Source: Streptomyces anulatus (GTDB taxonomy: Bacteria; Actinomycetota; Actinomycetes; Streptomycetales; Streptomycetaceae). From it: 43,647 nucleotides of DNA. Every line of letters begins with the position of its first letter. The first letter of the stretch is position 1. Positions 1 through 7,904 of the stretch are shown one piece after another. Location: NCBI RefSeq assembly GCF_014650675.1, contig NZ_BMVK01000029.1, positions 1 through 43,647 on the forward strand, read 5' to 3'. The translations under genes were made by a program, and so were the position numbers. The notes below the pieces were generated by a model, which worked only from the letters and a program-made list of their open reading frames with translations, was not told the origin of the DNA and made no database searches.

Positions 1-151
1 CCAGGGAGAACCTCCCGAAGCCCTTGTCCTCCGCGAGCTCGCGCACGGCGGCGTAGGACCCCGCGAAACCGATCGCGGCGATGAGCACCGCACCGGCGAT
101 GACGACCCCGATGAGTATGCGGTGCGTGCGTGTCAGCTGCATCGCGGCCAC
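1..151 (-). CDS. DUF2637 (SpdB-like) membrane protein, N-terminal part only
   Basis: Partial gene that leaves the window at its left edge. The visible protein starts MAAMQLTRTHRILIG and continues with a hydrophobic helix (GVVIAGAVLIAAIGFAGSYA) and then AVRELAEDKGFGRFS. This matches the start of DUF2637 proteins, multi-pass membrane proteins often encoded with Streptomyces spread (Spd) and transfer genes. I chose the GTG at 151 because a GGAGG box lies seven bases before it; the ATG at 142 is in frame but too far from that box. It sits downstream of parB on the same strand, separated by a hairpin terminator. A second DUF2637 gene occurs at 24030-25751. The function in plasmid spreading is inferred from family context. 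Confidence 0.7.
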   Translation of the reverse strand, partial: MAAMQLTRTHRILIGVVIAGAVLIAAIGFAGSYAAVRELAEDKGFGRFSL

Positions 152-214
152 GCGGGAGCCTCCTTGTGGAGCAAGTTGTGGGGGTGTTCGGGGGTGCGGG
201 CCGGTGGGCGGTGA

Positions 215-251
215 GCGTCCCTGCCGTGCTTCGTCGGCACGGCAGGGACGC
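215..251 (-). terminator. Hairpin terminator after parB
   Basis: 15-bp perfect inverted repeat (215-229 and 237-251, core GTCCCTGCCGTGC) with a 7-nt loop, immediately downstream of the parB stop. It lies between parB and the next leftward gene, so it probably ends the parAB transcript. Confidence 0.7.
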
Positions 252-263
252 TTCCGCGTGGCC

Positions 264-1289
264 TCACTCCTGGGTGAGGAGTTTGGCGAGGGTGCGCCGG
301 TCCTCAGCGGTCATGTGCTGGCGGGCCAGCTTGTTCAGCGCGTGCGGGTTGTGCCACGGGAGGTGCTCCGGGGAGGTCTGGTCCGTGGCGGGACTGATTA
401 CGGCGTTATCAGTCGTCGGCTCCGGCTGTTCGGCCGTTGGCGTTCGTGCCTCGGGTGCCTCGGTGGGCTTGCTGATAACGGCGCTATCGGCAGGGGAGTC
501 CCGCTGAGTCTGTGCCTGCGGCTGCTCGGGGGCGATAACGGCGTTATCAGCGGGCGGGGGAGAAGCAGGCGAACTCCGCTTCCCCTTCTTCGCGGCGGCC
601 TGTTCAGCCCGAGCGTCCGCCACGGCGCGCTGTTCCTGCGGAGCGTGCTTGGCCAGCCCGCGCACGTGCTCGACCTTGCGCCGGCCTGCCTCCAGATCTG
701 CCTGGAGCTCGGGAGTCAGTTCCAGCAGGGACAGGCGCTGTGAGATGTAGGGCTGGGTGACGCCGAGCCTCTTGGCTGCCTTGTGCTGGGATCCGTAGAA
801 CGCCACCAAGGTCTTCAGCGCCGCGGCTTCTTCCAGATCGGAGAGGTTCTCCCGCTGAGCGTTCGCGACGAACGCGGACTCCAGGAGAGCCTCGTCCGTG
901 GTGACCCGCGCGTCGTCGACGGTGACCTTTATCGTCGCGAGCCCCGCAGCCCGGGCACCAGCCAGGCGCCGGTGCCCGTCCACGACGACGAAGCTCGCTC
1001 CGGGCTCAAGCTCCGAGGCGCGCTCCGGACGGTCCCGGAGGTATGCCTCGACGGACGCGATGGTGATCGACTGGATCTGCCCGATCTCGCTGAGGCTGGC
1101 GGCCATGCCGGAGACATCGCCCAGGGTCTCGCGGGGGTTGTCGGGGTTGGCGCTGATCTCGGCGAGCGGGAGTTCATTGGGGTCGACGGTTCCGAAAGCC
1201 TGGTCGGTCAGCTGGCGCCGGACACTGCGGGCCTTCCCGGCCCGGGCGAACGACGACGATGCGCCCAGCTGGTCTTCCTTGGAACTCAT
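264..1289 (-). CDS. parB: ParB-type centromere-binding partition protein
   Basis: 341-aa ParB/Spo0J family protein that binds parS sites and works with ParA in plasmid segregation. The N-terminal ParB/CTP-binding domain covers about residues 35-155, with NPRE (51-54), VVVDGHRRLAGARA (101-114) and ENLSDLEEA (147-155). A helix-turn-helix follows (about 168-191, KAAKRLGVTQPYISQRLSLL). Residues 235-310 form a Pro/Ala-rich linker, and a short conserved helical tail follows. The linker holds three copies of D(N/S)AVI(A/S) at 248, 268 and 294. Each is the translation of a parS-like DNA palindrome lying in the gene, so this stretch appears to serve as both protein and centromere. The start ATG overlaps the parA stop (ATGA), indicating translational coupling. 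Family assignment is secure; the sites it binds are inferred. Confidence 0.95.
   Translation of the reverse strand: MSSKEDQLGASSSFARAGKARSVRRQLTDQAFGTVDPNELPLAEISANPDNPRETLGDVSGMAASLSEIGQIQSITIASVEAYLRDRPERASELEPGASFVVVDGHRRLAGARAAGLATIKVTVDDARVTTDEALLESAFVANAQRENLSDLEEAAALKTLVAFYGSQHKAAKRLGVTQPYISQRLSLLELTPELQADLEAGRRKVEHVRGLAKHAPQEQRAVADARAEQAAAKKGKRSSPASPPPADNAVIAPEQPQAQTQRDSPADSAVISKPTEAPEARTPTAEQPEPTTDNAVISPATDQTSPEHLPWHNPHALNKLARQHMTAEDRRTLAKLLTQE
394..412. promoter_or_regulatory. parS-like palindrome 1 (inside parB)
   Basis: CTGATTACGGCGTTATCAG, one arm mismatch from the perfect palindrome at 3173-3191. Flanking GA and TC extend the symmetry to 392-414. It encodes TDNAVIS in the ParB linker. 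Confidence 0.6.
472..490. promoter_or_regulatory. parS-like palindrome 2 (inside parB)
   Basis: CTGATAACGGCGCTATCGG: perfect left arm, two changes in the right arm. Same reading frame as the other two, encoding DSAVIS in ParB. Confidence 0.5.
532..550. promoter_or_regulatory. parS-like palindrome 3 (inside parB)
   Basis: GCGATAACGGCGTTATCAG: one or two changes from the perfect site, encoding DNAVIA in ParB. Sites 1-3 are 78 and 60 bp apart, both multiples of three, so the repeated peptide stays in frame. Confidence 0.55.
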
Positions 1290-2440
1290 GAAATCTGCCT
1301 CGCGATCTCCCGCATGCCCGTCGACTGGTCACAGTGCGGGGCGTGTTCCAGCAGCGGCATCCGCTTCCGTACGGCTTCTCGCTGTTCCTTGAGGTCGCCG
1401 ATCACCGCGAGCACCCTCGGGTCCCCGAGGTTCCTCCACTCCCGGAGGGAGGATGTGGCGACGACGCCACGTCGGCTGTCGTAGAGGTTGACCACGATCC
1501 CGAGGTACTCGATCTCCAAATTCAGGTCCTCGCGCAGGGACTCGATCTGATCGGCCAGCATCGCGTAGGCCGTCGCCGACGAGTCCTCCGCCAGAACGGG
1601 GATGACCATGCCGGAGATCCCCTCGGCTTCTCCCTGGCGGCGCCGCCCGTAGTAGATCGCGGCGTCGGTCGCCATGCCCAGGCTCGGCGGGCAGTCGATC
1701 ACGATCGCGTCGAAGTCCTTCTCCAGTGGCTGCAGGGCCCGCTCCAGCGCGGCTTCCTTGTTCCGCATCCGCGCGACCGCGATCTTCGCGTCGAGAAGGA
1801 AGCCGTCCGGGCAGGCCGGCAGCACATGAAGGCGCTTCTCGAAGCGAGGTGACTCCAGCGTGACGACCAGGTCCTTCAGCTGGCCCTTGCCTTCGCCGCA
1901 CATGTGCAGCACCAAGCTGTCCGTTCCCGGGGGGAGCTGCTCCACACCGAGCTGGTCGCTGAGGTGCCCTTGGGGGTCGTAGTCCACCAGCAGCACGCGC
2001 ATGCCGTCCTCGGCCAGCGCCTGTGCCACACCTGCAGCAACCGCCGTTTTCCCCACCCCGCCCTTCTGGTTTATGACGACCTTGCGCTGGACGATGCCGG
2101 TGACAGGACGGTGTCTGGGGGAGGGGTTGGCCCTCAGCCAGGTCTGCACCGACTGGGCGAGGCCTTGAACGAACGGCATGCCGTCGCGCTCATTGCAGGT
2201 GCTCTTGAGCTCTTCCCACTGCCCCGGCGGCAGCCAGGTGGAGAAGGAGCTGGAACCTGAGGTGTCGACAGCAGGGCAGTCGCCGGACGCTGATGCGCGC
2301 CAGGCGGTGATGCCGGCGGACACGGCATCCTGGATGTCGATGCCGAGTTCAGCGGCACGGACCTTGAGGTCCTGGCGCAGCCAGGACGGCAGCTTGGAGA
2401 CGACCTTCTCTCTGTCTCCTGCAGTACTTGGAGTGACCAT
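1286..2440 (-). CDS. parA: ParA-type partition ATPase
   Basis: 384-aa deviant-Walker ATPase that positions plasmid copies together with ParB. The deviant Walker A KGGVGKT is at 126-132, the A' motif LLVDYDPQGHLS at 150-161, and Walker B DAIVIDCPPSLG at 244-255. Residues 12-50 (KLPSWLRQDLKVRAAELGID) look like a small DNA-binding domain of ribbon-helix-helix character, so the protein could also autoregulate the operon as many plasmid ParA proteins do; that role is inferred. It overlaps parB by four bases (ATGA) and is the first gene of the two-gene operon. No clear ribosome-binding site precedes the ATG, so a weakly translated or leaderless start is possible. The 240 bp upstream (2441-2679) contain no recognised gene. 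Confidence 0.95.
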   Translation of the reverse strand: MVTPSTAGDREKVVSKLPSWLRQDLKVRAAELGIDIQDAVSAGITAWRASASGDCPAVDTSGSSSFSTWLPPGQWEELKSTCNERDGMPFVQGLAQSVQTWLRANPSPRHRPVTGIVQRKVVINQKGGVGKTAVAAGVAQALAEDGMRVLLVDYDPQGHLSDQLGVEQLPPGTDSLVLHMCGEGKGQLKDLVVTLESPRFEKRLHVLPACPDGFLLDAKIAVARMRNKEAALERALQPLEKDFDAIVIDCPPSLGMATDAAIYYGRRRQGEAEGISGMVIPVLAEDSSATAYAMLADQIESLREDLNLEIEYLGIVVNLYDSRRGVVATSSLREWRNLGDPRVLAVIGDLKEQREAVRKRMPLLEHAPHCDQSTGMREIARQIS

Positions 2441-2679
2441 GAGGTCAGCTTACTAACCAATACCGAAAAGGGACCAACCCACCTGCTCAACCCGCGTGGC
2501 GCGCCCGGAGCCTGACACCACAGCACCCGCCGGACTACGCGCTTCTGACACCCGCAGCCGCATCAAGCAGACCAGGACCAGCGCCAGCCCAGACTCAGAA
2601 CTGCCGACCTGTCTCATCACAGTTCGACCATCAAGATGGAGCGGTTGTCCTCACCGAGTACAGACGTCATGATCACGAG

Positions 2680-3054
2680 ATGGCTGAGGAGACGGTAGTC
2701 GAGAAGACGTGGCGGCTCATGCTCGAGAGGCATCCCACGGCGCGACGGGGAGAGCCCGCAGTCATCGAGGCCGCCTACGCAGAACCTCGGCTGCGGGCCT
2801 TGTTCCCGTTTCCGAGCCACGGGGCACTCACCCTTCACCGCAACACGCACTTCCCCTGGAGCAACGATCTGCCGTTCATCGTCGGCGACGCGCAATCGTG
2901 CATCGTGTACGCGCCGCTGGGCGCATCTCCGCGTGTCCTGGGCGACTCACTCACACCGAATGAGGCAGCCGCGCTGGTCATCGCCCACCTGCCGAACGAC
3001 TGCGGGCCCGCCTTCGAGGGACCGTGGCCCCCAGCCGAGAGCTCCACCCGCTGA
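2680..3054 (+). CDS. DUF6193-like protein, probably a truncated copy
   Basis: 124-aa protein with the conserved opening of the DUF6193 family common in Streptomyces: WRLMLE, then VIEAAYAEPRLRALFPFPSH, LTLHR, and a C-terminal TPNEAAALVIAHLP segment. I recall full-length members as about twice this long, so this looks like a shortened or single-domain copy. No biochemical role is established. It lies upstream of and opposite to parA, as an isolated gene without operon partners. The ATG at 2680 lacks a convincing Shine-Dalgarno. The codon pattern is normal for the window, but the missing half and isolation suggest a remnant. Confidence 0.55.
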   Translation: MAEETVVEKTWRLMLERHPTARRGEPAVIEAAYAEPRLRALFPFPSHGALTLHRNTHFPWSNDLPFIVGDAQSCIVYAPLGASPRVLGDSLTPNEAAALVIAHLPNDCGPAFEGPWPPAESSTR

Positions 3055-3626
3055 CCAGCTACAGAGCACCAGCCGCCCATCCGGTCAAACGGCGCTGAAA
3101 CCGCGCACGCTTCAGGGAGACTGGCCAACTATGCTGGACAAAGCCGAAGTACCGCAATCCACCGGCCAGCCGCTGATAACGCCGTTATCAGCGGACCTTG
3201 CGAACGGAACGGCTGGCATCAACGCTCACCTCGGCCAACCAGACAGCTGCGGTCAACTCCAGCGTGCTGGCAGACCACTGGGCGGACGCCATGTCGTTCG
3301 CCCTCGTCCAGCACTACGGCCGGCGGACCGGTCGGGAACCGGTGATGCCCAGCCGACGAGGTACTCCAGCCACTCGTGCAAGGCCGCCTCAACACGAGCG
3401 CCGCATCAGCTTCGAGGCCGACGCCCCCAGAGCCCACTGGTCCTCGGCCGGTGAACGCCGCCAGCTCAGACGCTCAGTCACGTCAACCGCTGCGGTTGGC
3501 TAGCAGATCCCCAGCCGCTGTGACCGAGTGCTCGAGATTGCCCGTCTGGCCAACTGCGGGCTCAGTCTTGCGCCACGGGGACGCCGGGCGCGAGAGGGCC
3601 GACGTGGTCCACGGTCGGCAGATTCT
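3055..3626. other. Non-coding stretch holding a distal parS-like site
   Basis: No convincing gene. The short open frames here lack family motifs and ribosome-binding sites. The notable content is the perfect 25-bp palindrome at 3170-3194, described separately. Confidence 0.5.
3170..3194. promoter_or_regulatory. Perfect parS-like palindrome (distal copy)
   Basis: 12-bp arms around a central C, with core CTGATAACGCCGTTATCAG (3173-3191). This is the only perfect copy; three imperfect copies lie in parB. It sits 0.7 kb beyond the parA start, so the sites flank the par operon, a common plasmid centromere layout. Assignment to ParB is inferred. Confidence 0.65.
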
Positions 3627-4937
3627 TCAGATGCAGTACGTGCCTGTTGGCACCCGGTGGGCAACTCCGTAGGGGGTGAGGGCGATGACGCCGACGCCGC
3701 GTGAGGTGGTCTCCGAGCCGATGCGGAGGGGGCTGGTCCCGAGATGCTGGGCGATCTGGGGTGCGAGTTCGAATGCTGCCCATTGCCATTCGTCGGCGTC
3801 GTCCTCGGATTCCAGCGCTGCGTCCCATACGGGCTGGAGGCCGAGCTCTTCTCTGCGTTTCTGTTCGAACGTAAGGGGATCGCCCAGGGTGAGCAGATGG
3901 TCCTCGCCGTCGCCGGTCTCGCTGTACCGTCGGAGCACCTTGCCGTGCTCGGTGACGAGCCAAGCGGAGCCATCGCCTTGAGCGCCGTAGTAGTACGCCT
4001 CGGCGCGTCCGTAGCGTGAGCTGAGGCGGGTGCAGAGCTTCAGGACGTCCTCGCTCCGTTCCGCGTCGCAGGGGTCGCACCACGCGCCGAGCACGAAGGT
4101 CCAGCCGTCGAGTTCGGGGGTGACGAAGACCCTGGTGAAGCGCCCGTGGCTCCCCTGTTCGGCGTCGTGTCCGTCGGAGTCCACGATGTCGTTGCCGAGC
4201 GCGAAGGTCACCGGTCTCGGGTCTGTGAGGCCCAGGATGCTGATGATCCCGGCCTGATCCCCGCTCGGCACCGCGATCCAGTGATTCCAGCAGGCCCACG
4301 ATGCCATCGGCTGGTCATCCGGGAGCTTCACGCGGATGAGGCGCTCGATTGCCGCCACGTCCTGCGCGGGCAGCACGGTCTCCCCGCCGAGCGCCGCGAG
4401 GACAGTCAGCGCCCGGGCACGCTGTCGGCCGGGCCCCGCCCGCCGGATCTGCTGGAGCAGAGGAACAGGGCTGGCTTCGATCTCCTTGCCACGGATCACC
4501 AAGGTGTCCTGCGCCTGTTGGGCGACCTCAGGGTCGGGGTCGCCGAGCAACGGCAACAAAGCAGGGATCGTCGACACGCCGACCCCATCACAGAGCCGTA
4601 TCCCGGCCACCGCCCGGCAGCGGACGAACGCCGAGGTATGAGACATCGCCGTGATGTACTGGCCCAGAAAACCCGCGCCCAGCCATGTGAACGCGAGGCC
4701 GACCCTGTCCTTGGCCTCCGCCGTGGACGCGTCGAGGAGCTCCTGGACCAGGCGGTCGAACGCCGCGTCCCCGATGCGCTGGAGCACGGGCACGGCATCC
4801 AGCCACTGCACCGGCGACAGCTCATCCGCCAGCTCACGCACGATGGCCTCCGCCGCCACCTCTCCGCCGCTGACCAGTACCTCCGCCGCCGCGACGCACC
4901 GGTCCGGGCAGCCCAAGTCCCTCACCAGAGCATTCAA
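3627..4937 (-). CDS. HEAT-repeat protein with unknown C-terminal domain
   Basis: 436-aa protein from the TTG at 4937, which has GGGAGAGG about five bases upstream; an in-frame ATG at 4976 would add 13 residues without a good ribosome site. Residues 1-210 are alpha-helical repeats of HEAT type, with phrases such as LLGDPDPEVAQQAQDTLV and SAFVRCRAVAGIRL. The C-terminal half (about 215-436) is a mixed alpha/beta domain rich in Trp and Asp. HEAT arrays mediate protein-protein contact, and no enzyme motif is visible. The gene is monocistronic, convergent with the DUF6193-like gene and close to the par operon. It may be cargo. It is unrelated in flanks to the HEAT gene at 11863; no terminal repeats were found around it. 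Confidence 0.8.
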   Translation of the reverse strand: MNALVRDLGCPDRCVAAAEVLVSGGEVAAEAIVRELADELSPVQWLDAVPVLQRIGDAAFDRLVQELLDASTAEAKDRVGLAFTWLGAGFLGQYITAMSHTSAFVRCRAVAGIRLCDGVGVSTIPALLPLLGDPDPEVAQQAQDTLVIRGKEIEASPVPLLQQIRRAGPGRQRARALTVLAALGGETVLPAQDVAAIERLIRVKLPDDQPMASWACWNHWIAVPSGDQAGIISILGLTDPRPVTFALGNDIVDSDGHDAEQGSHGRFTRVFVTPELDGWTFVLGAWCDPCDAERSEDVLKLCTRLSSRYGRAEAYYYGAQGDGSAWLVTEHGKVLRRYSETGDGEDHLLTLGDPLTFEQKRREELGLQPVWDAALESEDDADEWQWAAFELAPQIAQHLGTSPLRIGSETTSRGVGVIALTPYGVAHRVPTGTYCI

Positions 4938-5621
4938 CGAAACCTCTCCCCGTGGCCTCACGCCCGATGACGGCATGATCGCGCATGCCTACGACAACGC
5001 GCCGAGCCGCCGGACCCACCGACCGGTTGCACCTCGCTACTGAACGCCGCCGACCACAGCTCCGTCCGGTCACGCTGCACCTTACGGTGACCCGGCTCGA
5101 AGGCGGTGCTGTGGCCCCGCGCTGCGGGGGCAATGTGCCGGACGAAGACTGCGCAGGGCAACAGAACACTCCGACAGGCCAACTACGGCGCTAAGAGGCC
5201 AGGTACAGCACTCAGTCGCAGCAGCCTCTCTCGCGGCCAAAAGGGTGAGTCAACTCCCTCTCCAGGAGGGGCAAACTGGCTGTACGGCCAGCTAACGACC
5301 TGAGAGGCGACGCCGCATCCCTTCACCCCAGGCTTCTTGAGATCGCCCGCCTGAGACCCCTTCCAGGCGTTCGCTTTTCTCCAAGAGGACGGCTTTTCTT
5401 CGGAAAGCACCTTTTGATCCGCAGCGGGTGCGGGCCCGACCAACGCGCATCCAGGGGCACAGATCTCGGACCTACCGCGTCCGCGCTGAGCTGTGCGAGC
5501 ATCTCCTGCTCGGCAGCACGATCGGCGGCAGGCAGCCTCAGGAGGAGCGCTACTGCTTGCCGCAGGGGTAGGCCGGCACCTTCCAGCGAGGCGAGTGCGC
5601 GATCCGCCCAGAAAACACAAA
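4938..5621. other. Non-coding stretch
   Basis: About 680 bp with no supported gene. Open frames here are short, overlap on both strands and lack ribosome sites or family motifs. It separates the HEAT-repeat gene from the end of the transfer operon. Confidence 0.5.
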
Positions 5622-5660
5622 AGGCCCCGTAGGTCCCACGCCGTGGGACCTACGGGGCCT
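5622..5660 (-). terminator. Strong intrinsic terminator ending the transfer operon
   Basis: Two perfect 19-bp arms (AGGCCCCGTAGGTCCCACG, 5622-5640, and its complement, 5642-5660) separated by one base. Read leftward, the stem is followed by a T-rich tract (TTTTGTGTTTTC). It lies 20 bp beyond the last leftward gene. Confidence 0.9.
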
Positions 5661-5680
5661 GATGCGTTCTCCTGCTCCCC

Positions 5681-6265
5681 TCAACGACGCGTGAGGCGGC
5701 GGACCCTCTGCCTGAGCCGGGAGAACCGTGCGGTACACGCGAGGACGGGGGCGTCGACTAGGTGGTCGAGTTCGATGATGCGCTCCTCACCGAACCAGTC
5801 GGGCTGGTAGTCGGCGCCCATGCAGACCGGGCAGATGTGGTCGTGGCCGATGAACTCGTACTGCGGGGGACAGCCGAGTTCCGCGCAGTACGGGAGGAGG
5901 GGGTCTTCGCCGCAGCCGGAGCAGTACGGGCAGCGGGTGAAGCGGTAGTCGATGGGCGCGCCGTCGTGGAGGTCGGTGTGGAGCTGTGCGAGGCCGCGGA
6001 CTCCGAGCTCGCGGATCAGGGCGTCGGCGGAGAGGACCTGGGTGCTGAGGGGGGTGCGGTGGTGGGTGCTCAGCATCTGGGCTGCGGTGCACCAGGCGAG
6101 GGTGGTGCGGTCGACCGGTGGGGCGGGCCGGCTGTTGGCCCAGGGGGCATCGGGGTCCGGGGGAGGGGCCGGGGTGGTGGGGGCGGTGAGCGGGATGCCG
6201 TGGGTGGTGAGTTGGGTGGTGACGTCGGAGATCCGCTGGGGGAACTGGTTGAAGAAGGTGAGCAT
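5681..6265 (-). CDS. Hypothetical cysteine-rich plasmid protein
   Basis: 194-aa protein and last gene of the leftward transfer operon. The start at 6265 has AAGGA seven bases upstream. The middle is helical. Residues 112-148 carry a Cys-rich module (CPYCSGC, then C127, C132, and CPVC at 145-148) that should bind zinc, and the C-terminus is basic (RLRQRVRRLTRR), suggesting nucleic-acid contact. No known family was recognised. Its place at the end of the tra operon, just before the strong terminator, suggests an accessory plasmid function. Confidence 0.75.
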   Translation of the reverse strand: MLTFFNQFPQRISDVTTQLTTHGIPLTAPTTPAPPPDPDAPWANSRPAPPVDRTTLAWCTAAQMLSTHHRTPLSTQVLSADALIRELGVRGLAQLHTDLHDGAPIDYRFTRCPYCSGCGEDPLLPYCAELGCPPQYEFIGHDHICPVCMGADYQPDWFGEERIIELDHLVDAPVLACTARFSRLRQRVRRLTRR

Positions 6266-6341
6266 GAGCGTCCTTGGTCTGGGGTCGGGTTCGGTGGCGC
6301 GGGATCGTGTGCGGCCGGCGGGCTGGGGGAGGGCGTGGTCT

Positions 6342-6815
6342 TCAGGGCTGGTTGGTGTTCTCGAAGGCGTGGATGAGGTGGCCGATCGTGCTGGGGGTGG
6401 CGGCTTCGCCGACCCAGCGGCCGGTGGTGGTGAAGACGGGGATCTCGTCGTGGTCGGCGTCGAACACGAGGACGTAGGTGCCGTAGCGCTCCAGCACTGT
6501 GGCTCCCAGGGTGGTGAGCGGCGCGGTGTCGAGGACGTCGATCGCGTGGACGCGCAGATGCGGGGGAGTGCCGGGGGAGCCGGTCTCCGTGACGGTGCCG
6601 GAGATGAGCAGGAGGTCTCCGAGCTGGGCCCGGTGCAGGATCAGCTCGGTGGCGGCGGGGGTTTCGGTGGTGCAGGCGAAGACCTGCGCGCAGGAGTCCG
6701 GTTCGGTGGTGTCGAGGTGGTCGGGGAGGCGGATCAGGTCGAAGTGGGCGGCTGCGGTGTGGGGGCCGGGTTCCGGGGCCGTGTCGAGGTATCCGTCGAG
6801 GGTGATGGGGTTCAT
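6342..6815 (-). CDS. Hypothetical protein
   Basis: 157-aa mostly beta-rich acidic protein (MNPITLDGYLDTAPEPGP at the N-terminus; ILHRAQLGDLLLISGTVTE and HLRVHAIDVLDTAPL in the middle). The middle resembles an OB-like barrel, which might indicate a single-strand-binding or adaptor role; this is a weak structural guess. The ATG overlaps the preceding gene's stop (ATGA), so the two are translationally coupled in the leftward transfer operon. Confidence 0.7.
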   Translation of the reverse strand: MNPITLDGYLDTAPEPGPHTAAAHFDLIRLPDHLDTTEPDSCAQVFACTTETPAATELILHRAQLGDLLLISGTVTETGSPGTPPHLRVHAIDVLDTAPLTTLGATVLERYGTYVLVFDADHDEIPVFTTTGRWVGEAATPSTIGHLIHAFENTNQP

Positions 6816-6997
6816 CGGGTGGCCTTCGTGGTGGTCTTGCGGGTGTGGCGGGGGCGGGGGGTGTGCTGGGCGCGGAGGAGGGCGTCTCGGTTCTGCTTCT
6901 GCTGGGCCGGGGTGAGGGGCCGGGGCTTGTGGCGGCTGGACCAGTTCGGGTGGGCTGCGGGTTCGGGATAGGCGTGGTCCTGGTGGCTGGTGCTCAT
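6812..6997 (-). CDS. Small basic hypothetical protein
   Basis: 61 aa (MSTSHQDHAYPEP to TTTKATR), rich in His, Arg and Lys. I chose the ATG at 6997 because GGAGG lies six bases upstream and because its stop overlaps the next gene's start by ATGA; the open frame itself extends further upstream. No family recognised. The basic tail suggests nucleic-acid binding. Confidence 0.6.
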   Translation of the reverse strand: MSTSHQDHAYPEPAAHPNWSSRHKPRPLTPAQQKQNRDALLRAQHTPRPRHTRKTTTKATR

Positions 6998-7085
6998 GAG
7001 GGACCTCCGGGGGAGGAGTTCAGGAGTAGGGTCGCGGGGGTTGCGTTCTCGTGGCGGTGGGTGCGTGTGCTGAGGAAACCGGGGT

Positions 7086-7166
7086 GCGGTCACCGGTTTG
7101 CTCACCGCGGGAGTTCGTACGGGGTCACGACTCGGGGCGGGTTCGTGGTGAGGTGACCGGTTCACC
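7086..7166. promoter_or_regulatory. Operator-like GGTGA/TCACC repeats in a 190-bp gap
   Basis: Near-palindrome GGTGACCGGTTCACC at 7152-7166, plus a related inverted pair (GCGGTCACCGG and GCTCACCGC) at 7086-7108, within the 190-bp gap of the transfer operon. It could be an internal operator or promoter for the last three genes. Weak evidence. Confidence 0.3.
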
Positions 7167-7188
7167 CTGGTGAGTTCGGTGCTGCCGG

Positions 7189-7467
7189 TCAGGCGTGGTC
7201 GTCGGCGCGGCGGCGTCCGGCCTGGGCGTCGGAGGCGAACCGGCCGAGGCGGGCCTCGGTGGGGTTCGCCGCGATCCACTTTTCGGCGCAGCTCTTGTGG
7301 ACCGGCTCTCCCGTGTGGGAGCGCATCGGTGTTGGCTGGTCGCACAGGTTGCAGGGGCGGTCCTGCCAGCGGTCGAAGTGGCTGGCGTCGCGCCAGTCGA
7401 GGAGGCCGCCGGGGGCCGGGATCAAGCCCGGCTCCACCGACGCCTTCTTGGCTCGGGCGCGGGTCAC
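7189..7467 (-). CDS. Small zinc-finger-like protein
   Basis: 92 aa beginning at the GTG at 7467, which overlaps the ASCH gene's stop (GTGA). The N-terminus is basic (TRARAKKA). The centre carries CNLC (39-42) followed by H57 and C60, a likely zinc site, and the C-terminus contains NPTEARLGRFASDAQAGRRRADD. No named family. Translational coupling to the ASCH protein suggests they work together, perhaps on RNA. Confidence 0.65.
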   Translation of the reverse strand: MTRARAKKASVEPGLIPAPGGLLDWRDASHFDRWQDRPCNLCDQPTPMRSHTGEPVHKSCAEKWIAANPTEARLGRFASDAQAGRRRADDHA

Positions 7468-7904
7468 GGCCTGAAGTCGGGCAGCTGCTGGAGGACCTGG
7501 TCGACCAGGTCCTCGGTCGGTTTCCACGGGCCGAGCTGCCCGCGTGCGGGGACGGGCAGGGGGAGCTGCTGGACGTCGGCGAGTTCGAGGTGCCAGGCCT
7601 CCGGGTGCGCCCAGGGGGAGCAGAGCGGGGACCCTTCGGGGTCCTGGTGGCAGTCGGTGATCCGGGCGATGCCGACCACCGCGCCGGTGACCAGCTGGCG
7701 GTCGCGGATCGTGCGGGCGACGAGCGGGAGGCGCAGGGCGGGGCGGTCGATCTGCTGGCTCGCGTGCAGGAGTACCCAGCCGGTCCGCCACGGCCGGGGT
7801 CGGTTCTCGATGCTCTTCGCGCCGGTCAGGATCGCGGCCGCCCAGGGTTGCTTGATGCTGATGCCCCGGATCCAGTCGCCCTCGGGAAGGAGTGCGACGC
7901 TCAT
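7464..7904 (-). CDS. ASCH-domain protein
   Basis: 146-aa single-domain ASCH protein. The fold's signature GAKSIENR (28-35, pattern GxKxxExR) follows GISIKQPWAAAILT, and VLLHAS closes the first sheet. ASCH domains are PUA-like and bind RNA; some members act on modified nucleosides. The start at 7904 (MSVALLPEG) overlaps the stop of the GGDEF gene by ATGA, and its own stop overlaps the next gene by GTGA, so three genes are translationally chained. The substrate is unknown. Confidence 0.88.
   Translation of the reverse strand: MSVALLPEGDWIRGISIKQPWAAAILTGAKSIENRPRPWRTGWVLLHASQQIDRPALRLPLVARTIRDRQLVTGAVVGIARITDCHQDPEGSPLCSPWAHPEAWHLELADVQQLPLPVPARGQLGPWKPTEDLVDQVLQQLPDFRP

Noticed and set aside
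3627..4937. First HEAT-repeat gene as a second copy of the 1,550-bp element
   Set aside because: No TGTTCACGAG-type ends or direct repeats were found around it, and the two proteins share only the fold.
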